Shown here: positions 4,940 to 5,964 of the stretch, piece by piece
Layout of the letters: each line of letters opens with the position of its first letter
How positions within the stretch are numbered: the first letter of the stretch is position 1
NCBI GenBank assembly: GCA_014380105.1
Contig: JACMKL010000686.1
Location: 1-5,964 of the forward strand
DNA from: Candidatus Melainabacteria bacterium
Lineage (GTDB): Bacteria; Cyanobacteriota; Vampirovibrionia; Obscuribacterales; Obscuribacteraceae
Direction: 5' to 3'
DNA length: 5,964 nucleotides
The notes under the pieces: model-generated
What the model saw: only the letters and a program-made list of their open reading frames with translations
What the model was told of the DNA's origin: nothing
The model's database searches: none
Position numbers and translations under genes: made by a program

Positions 4940-5185
4940 CTATCTAATCGATAGAACTTTCTCTTCTCTAATATTTTCCTGCTGCTCTGAATCGCGGCTC
5001 TTAAGTGGCATCGATACTTTTGCCGTGGACTTAGATAGATCTGGAGCCGAATACCACCCCCACATCGTTGGGTCCGATTTGAACGGTTTCTCTTTCCTCA
5101 GAGAAAAGACCTTAAAGGCGGCCAACGCTAACAGCGTAGTGGTCATAAGTGTCGCCAGGACAGTGTCTATTCCGAACAGCTCCAT
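4940..5185 (-). CDS. Small single-pass membrane protein, function unknown
   Basis: The product has 81 residues. A hydrophobic segment at about residues 7-27 (DTVLATLMTTTLLALAAFKVF) is followed immediately by a basic stretch (SLRKEKPFK), which by the positive-inside rule puts the C-terminus in the cytoplasm. The remaining 50 residues are polar, charged and probably disordered, ending in a Glu/Gln/Lys-rich tail; two Trp sit at 42 and 44. The hydrophobic segment has no clear signal-peptidase site, so a membrane anchor is likelier than a cleaved signal. The ATG at 5185 has TGAGG at 5194-5198 with 8-base spacing. The opposite strand is open over 4908-5261 but lacks a ribosome site and reads as the shadow. 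No family recognised. Confidence 0.6.
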   Translation of the reverse strand: MELFGIDTVLATLMTTTLLALAAFKVFSLRKEKPFKSDPTMWGWYSAPDLSKSTAKVSMPLKSRDSEQQENIREEKVLSIR

Positions 5186-5316
5186 GCCTGAAACCTCACT
5201 ACAAAGTAGGCTTTGCGCAGAAGAACGTGCGCACTTCTATAGGCTTCCATCTTTATCATAAATTGTAATATTCACAAGATAATGACAGCTTCGTTCGCTA
5301 ATGATAAAAGGCACCA

Positions 5317-5332
5317 GCGCTAGCGCTAGCGC
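5317..5332. repeat. 16-bp perfect palindrome built from CTAGCG units
   Basis: GCGCTAGCGCTAGCGC reads the same on both strands and contains two overlapping copies of the 10-bp palindrome GCGCTAGCGC. Its right part, CGCTAGCGCAAG (5324-5335), occurs again exactly at 3609-3620. It lies in the long divergent gap. It also encodes the Ser-Ala repeat of a doubtful plus-strand frame (5301-5489) that has no ribosome site. Confidence 0.6.
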
Positions 5333-5401
5333 AAGCGAAACCAACTACCAAATGAACAACCCACACCTCGCACATCTAGAAAATTTCGTAAAATACCTGA
5401 T

Positions 5402-5437
5402 TCGAGATTGCTTCTCGACATCTATTTCGACAAGATG
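5402..5437. repeat. Two adjacent small inverted repeats
   Basis: TCGAGA (5402-5407) pairs with TCTCGA (5413-5418) around a 5-base loop. Right after it CATCT (5419-5423) pairs with AGATG (5433-5437) around 9 bases. Both stems are short, and there is no T-run. They could form a structured leader or be chance. Confidence 0.25.
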
Positions 5438-5617
5438 GATTTGTCTCATCTCATCAAATTACCTCGAACAAAACTGCCAACTGCAATAGATCTAAGCCAT
5501 CACCTAAGCTCACCAATCATGCACTTGAAGGTGTTAGTTTCAGATTGGTCTTTTTCAGTTGAAGAGAACTTCGATTTGGCGAGTGTTTTTTATACTCAAA
5601 ATACAAACTATGGATAG
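5435..5617 (+). CDS. Doubtful 60-residue ORF overlapping the next gene
   Basis: From the ATG at 5435 the frame gives 60 residues to the TAG at 5615-5617, overlapping the next gene's ATG (5610) by 8 bases. The frame is open further up to 5330 without a good start; a TTG at 5408 is possible. Neither start has a ribosome site. The product has mixed composition (SHLIKLPRTKLPTAIDL, then SDWSFSVEENFDLASVFY) that looks protein-like. Another plus-strand frame, 5301-5489, ends inside this region, so the two together could be one gene broken by a frameshift near 5400. Not recognised, and may be spurious. Confidence 0.25.
   Translation: MDLSHLIKLPRTKLPTAIDLSHHLSSPIMHLKVLVSDWSFSVEENFDLASVFYTQNTNYG
5591..5596 (+). 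promoter_or_regulatory. -10-like box just before the Cys-cluster gene
   Basis: TATACT matches the -10 consensus at five of six positions and lies 13 bases before the ATG at 5610. Transcription starting about 7 bases downstream would leave a leader of only some 6 bases, which fits the absence of any Shine-Dalgarno site. No good -35 box lies at 16-18 bases upstream, so the call is tentative. Confidence 0.3.
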
Positions 5618-5964
5618 ACATAAGGACATCGCTGTTTTGAAGCGACGCTTTCGTGAATACAAATCCTACATGGGCATGGGCACTCTAGCCCCAAAGACGC
5701 GTGGAAGATTCCGAAAACAGCATCCATTTGACTGCGGAAACCCTCGATGCATGTTGTGCCATCGAGAAAAGCTTAGCTCGACTCCGTCTACAAACGACAG
5801 CCGCCTCGGCTTCGCCTTTGAAGACATGATAGATGAGCTTTTCGCCACCAGCGAAAGTACCATCGTGCAATCAGTCAATTTCAGCAGTGCACCGCGCCAT
5901 CCAAACGGCCGCAAAGGTTCTACGGGAGGTTATCGACGCTCAAAAGTGCAAGGATCGCTTCGCT
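5610..5964 (+). CDS. Basic Cys-cluster protein, 5' part (runs off right edge)
   Basis: The frame is open from the ATG at 5610 to the end of the window, 118 codons. The first 40 residues are strongly basic (HKDIAVLKRRFREYK, then LAPKTRGRFRKQHP). Next comes the cluster DCGNPRCMLCH at 41-51, giving C-x4-C-x2-C-H, a spacing typical of a zinc-binding site. After about residue 60 there is a mixed, mildly acidic helical part (FAFEDMIDELF at about 68-78), then a Gly/Arg/Ser-rich stretch. The combination suggests a small nucleic-acid-binding or zinc-ribbon-like protein. I recall small conserved bacterial hypothetical proteins with this arrangement but cannot name a family. There is no ribosome site before the ATG; an in-frame TTG at 5637 with AAGGA upstream is an alternative start, but it would lose the first nine residues. 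The minus-strand frames across it look like shadows. Confidence 0.72.
   Translation, partial: MDRHKDIAVLKRRFREYKSYMGMGTLAPKTRGRFRKQHPFDCGNPRCMLCHREKLSSTPSTNDSRLGFAFEDMIDELFATSESTIVQSVNFSSAPRHPNGRKGSTGGYRRSKVQGSLR

Larger units (their letters stand above)
5186..5609. other. 424-base divergent region between the membrane-protein and Cys-cluster genes
   Basis: This gap should hold the promoters of the two divergent genes. The AT-rich part at about 5250-5285 is a candidate for the leftward promoter, but I cannot place a convincing box pair. It also carries the 16-bp palindrome at 5317-5332, two consecutive small stems at 5402-5437, a -10-like TATACT at 5591-5596 and a doubtful ORF at 5435-5617. 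An 8-bp GTGCGCAC palindrome lies in the leftward leader at about 5228-5235. Confidence 0.5.

Noticed and set aside
5120..5143. Hairpin CCAACGCT/AGCGTAGTGG
   Set aside because: It lies inside the membrane-protein coding region and is short; there is no reason to assign it a function.
4908..5261. Plus-strand 117-residue frame opposite the small membrane protein
   Set aside because: It has no ribosome site and begins inside the terminator stem of the preceding gene; the opposite frame has better start and topology signals.
713..5609. CRISPR array, insertion sequence or prophage boundary
   Set aside because: There are no regularly spaced repeats, no transposase or integrase frame and no terminal inverted repeats with target duplications.
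5666..5914. Minus-strand frames at 5666-5914 and 5685-5870
   Set aside because: They are antisense to the Cys-cluster frame, which is open to the window edge and has a coherent motif; neither shadow has a recognisable domain.

Overview
The window looks like bacterial chromosomal DNA of moderate GC (about the mid-40s percent by eye). Shine-Dalgarno sites of the GGAG/AAGGAG type precede most of the believable genes, and there are ATG, GTG and possibly TTG starts. Only one gene belongs to a family I can name with confidence: a NAD(H) kinase whose motifs look like the NADK2 (mitochondrial-type) branch rather than the classic E. coli type. No transposase, integrase, CRISPR array, tRNA, rRNA or phage structural gene is visible. 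The taxon cannot be fixed from this sequence. The mix of many orphan genes, loose spacing and an NADK2-like kinase would fit a large-genome, little-studied lineage, but that is a guess.

Layout from left to right. (1) Bases 2-712 (+): the 3' part of an unrecognised gene that enters from the left edge; the first in-window GTG is not its real start. (2) Bases 713-1116: a 404-base convergent gap with several inverted repeats, ending in a good intrinsic terminator for the leftward kinase gene. (3) Bases 1117-2076 (-): the NAD kinase. (4) Bases 2222-3001 (-): an orphan coiled-coil protein, separated from the kinase by a perfect 11-bp hairpin. (5) Bases 3002-3644: a sparse region with two tiny overlapping ORFs and two tandem hairpins. 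(6) Bases 3645-3935 (-): a 96-residue, probably beta-rich orphan. (7) Bases 3977-4207 (+): a doubtful small basic ORF. (8) Bases 4319-4885 (+): a secreted or lipid-free exported orphan with a textbook signal peptide, followed by a hairpin with a T-rich tail. (9) Bases 4940-5185 (-): a small single-pass membrane protein, convergent with the previous gene. (10) Bases 5186-5609: a long gap with a 16-bp palindrome, small hairpins and a doubtful ORF. (11) Bases 5610-5964 (+): the 5' part of a basic protein with a Cys-rich cluster that runs off the right edge.

About two thirds of the window is convincingly coding. The strand changes often and the gaps are long, so most genes appear to be single transcription units rather than an operon. 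I see no set of genes here that forms a recognisable pathway or defence system. NADP(H) supply by the kinase is the only assignable metabolic role. The most worthwhile leads are the NADK2-like kinase, the Cys-cluster protein at the right edge with an apparently near-leaderless start, the orphan exported and membrane proteins, and the structured intergenic segments.
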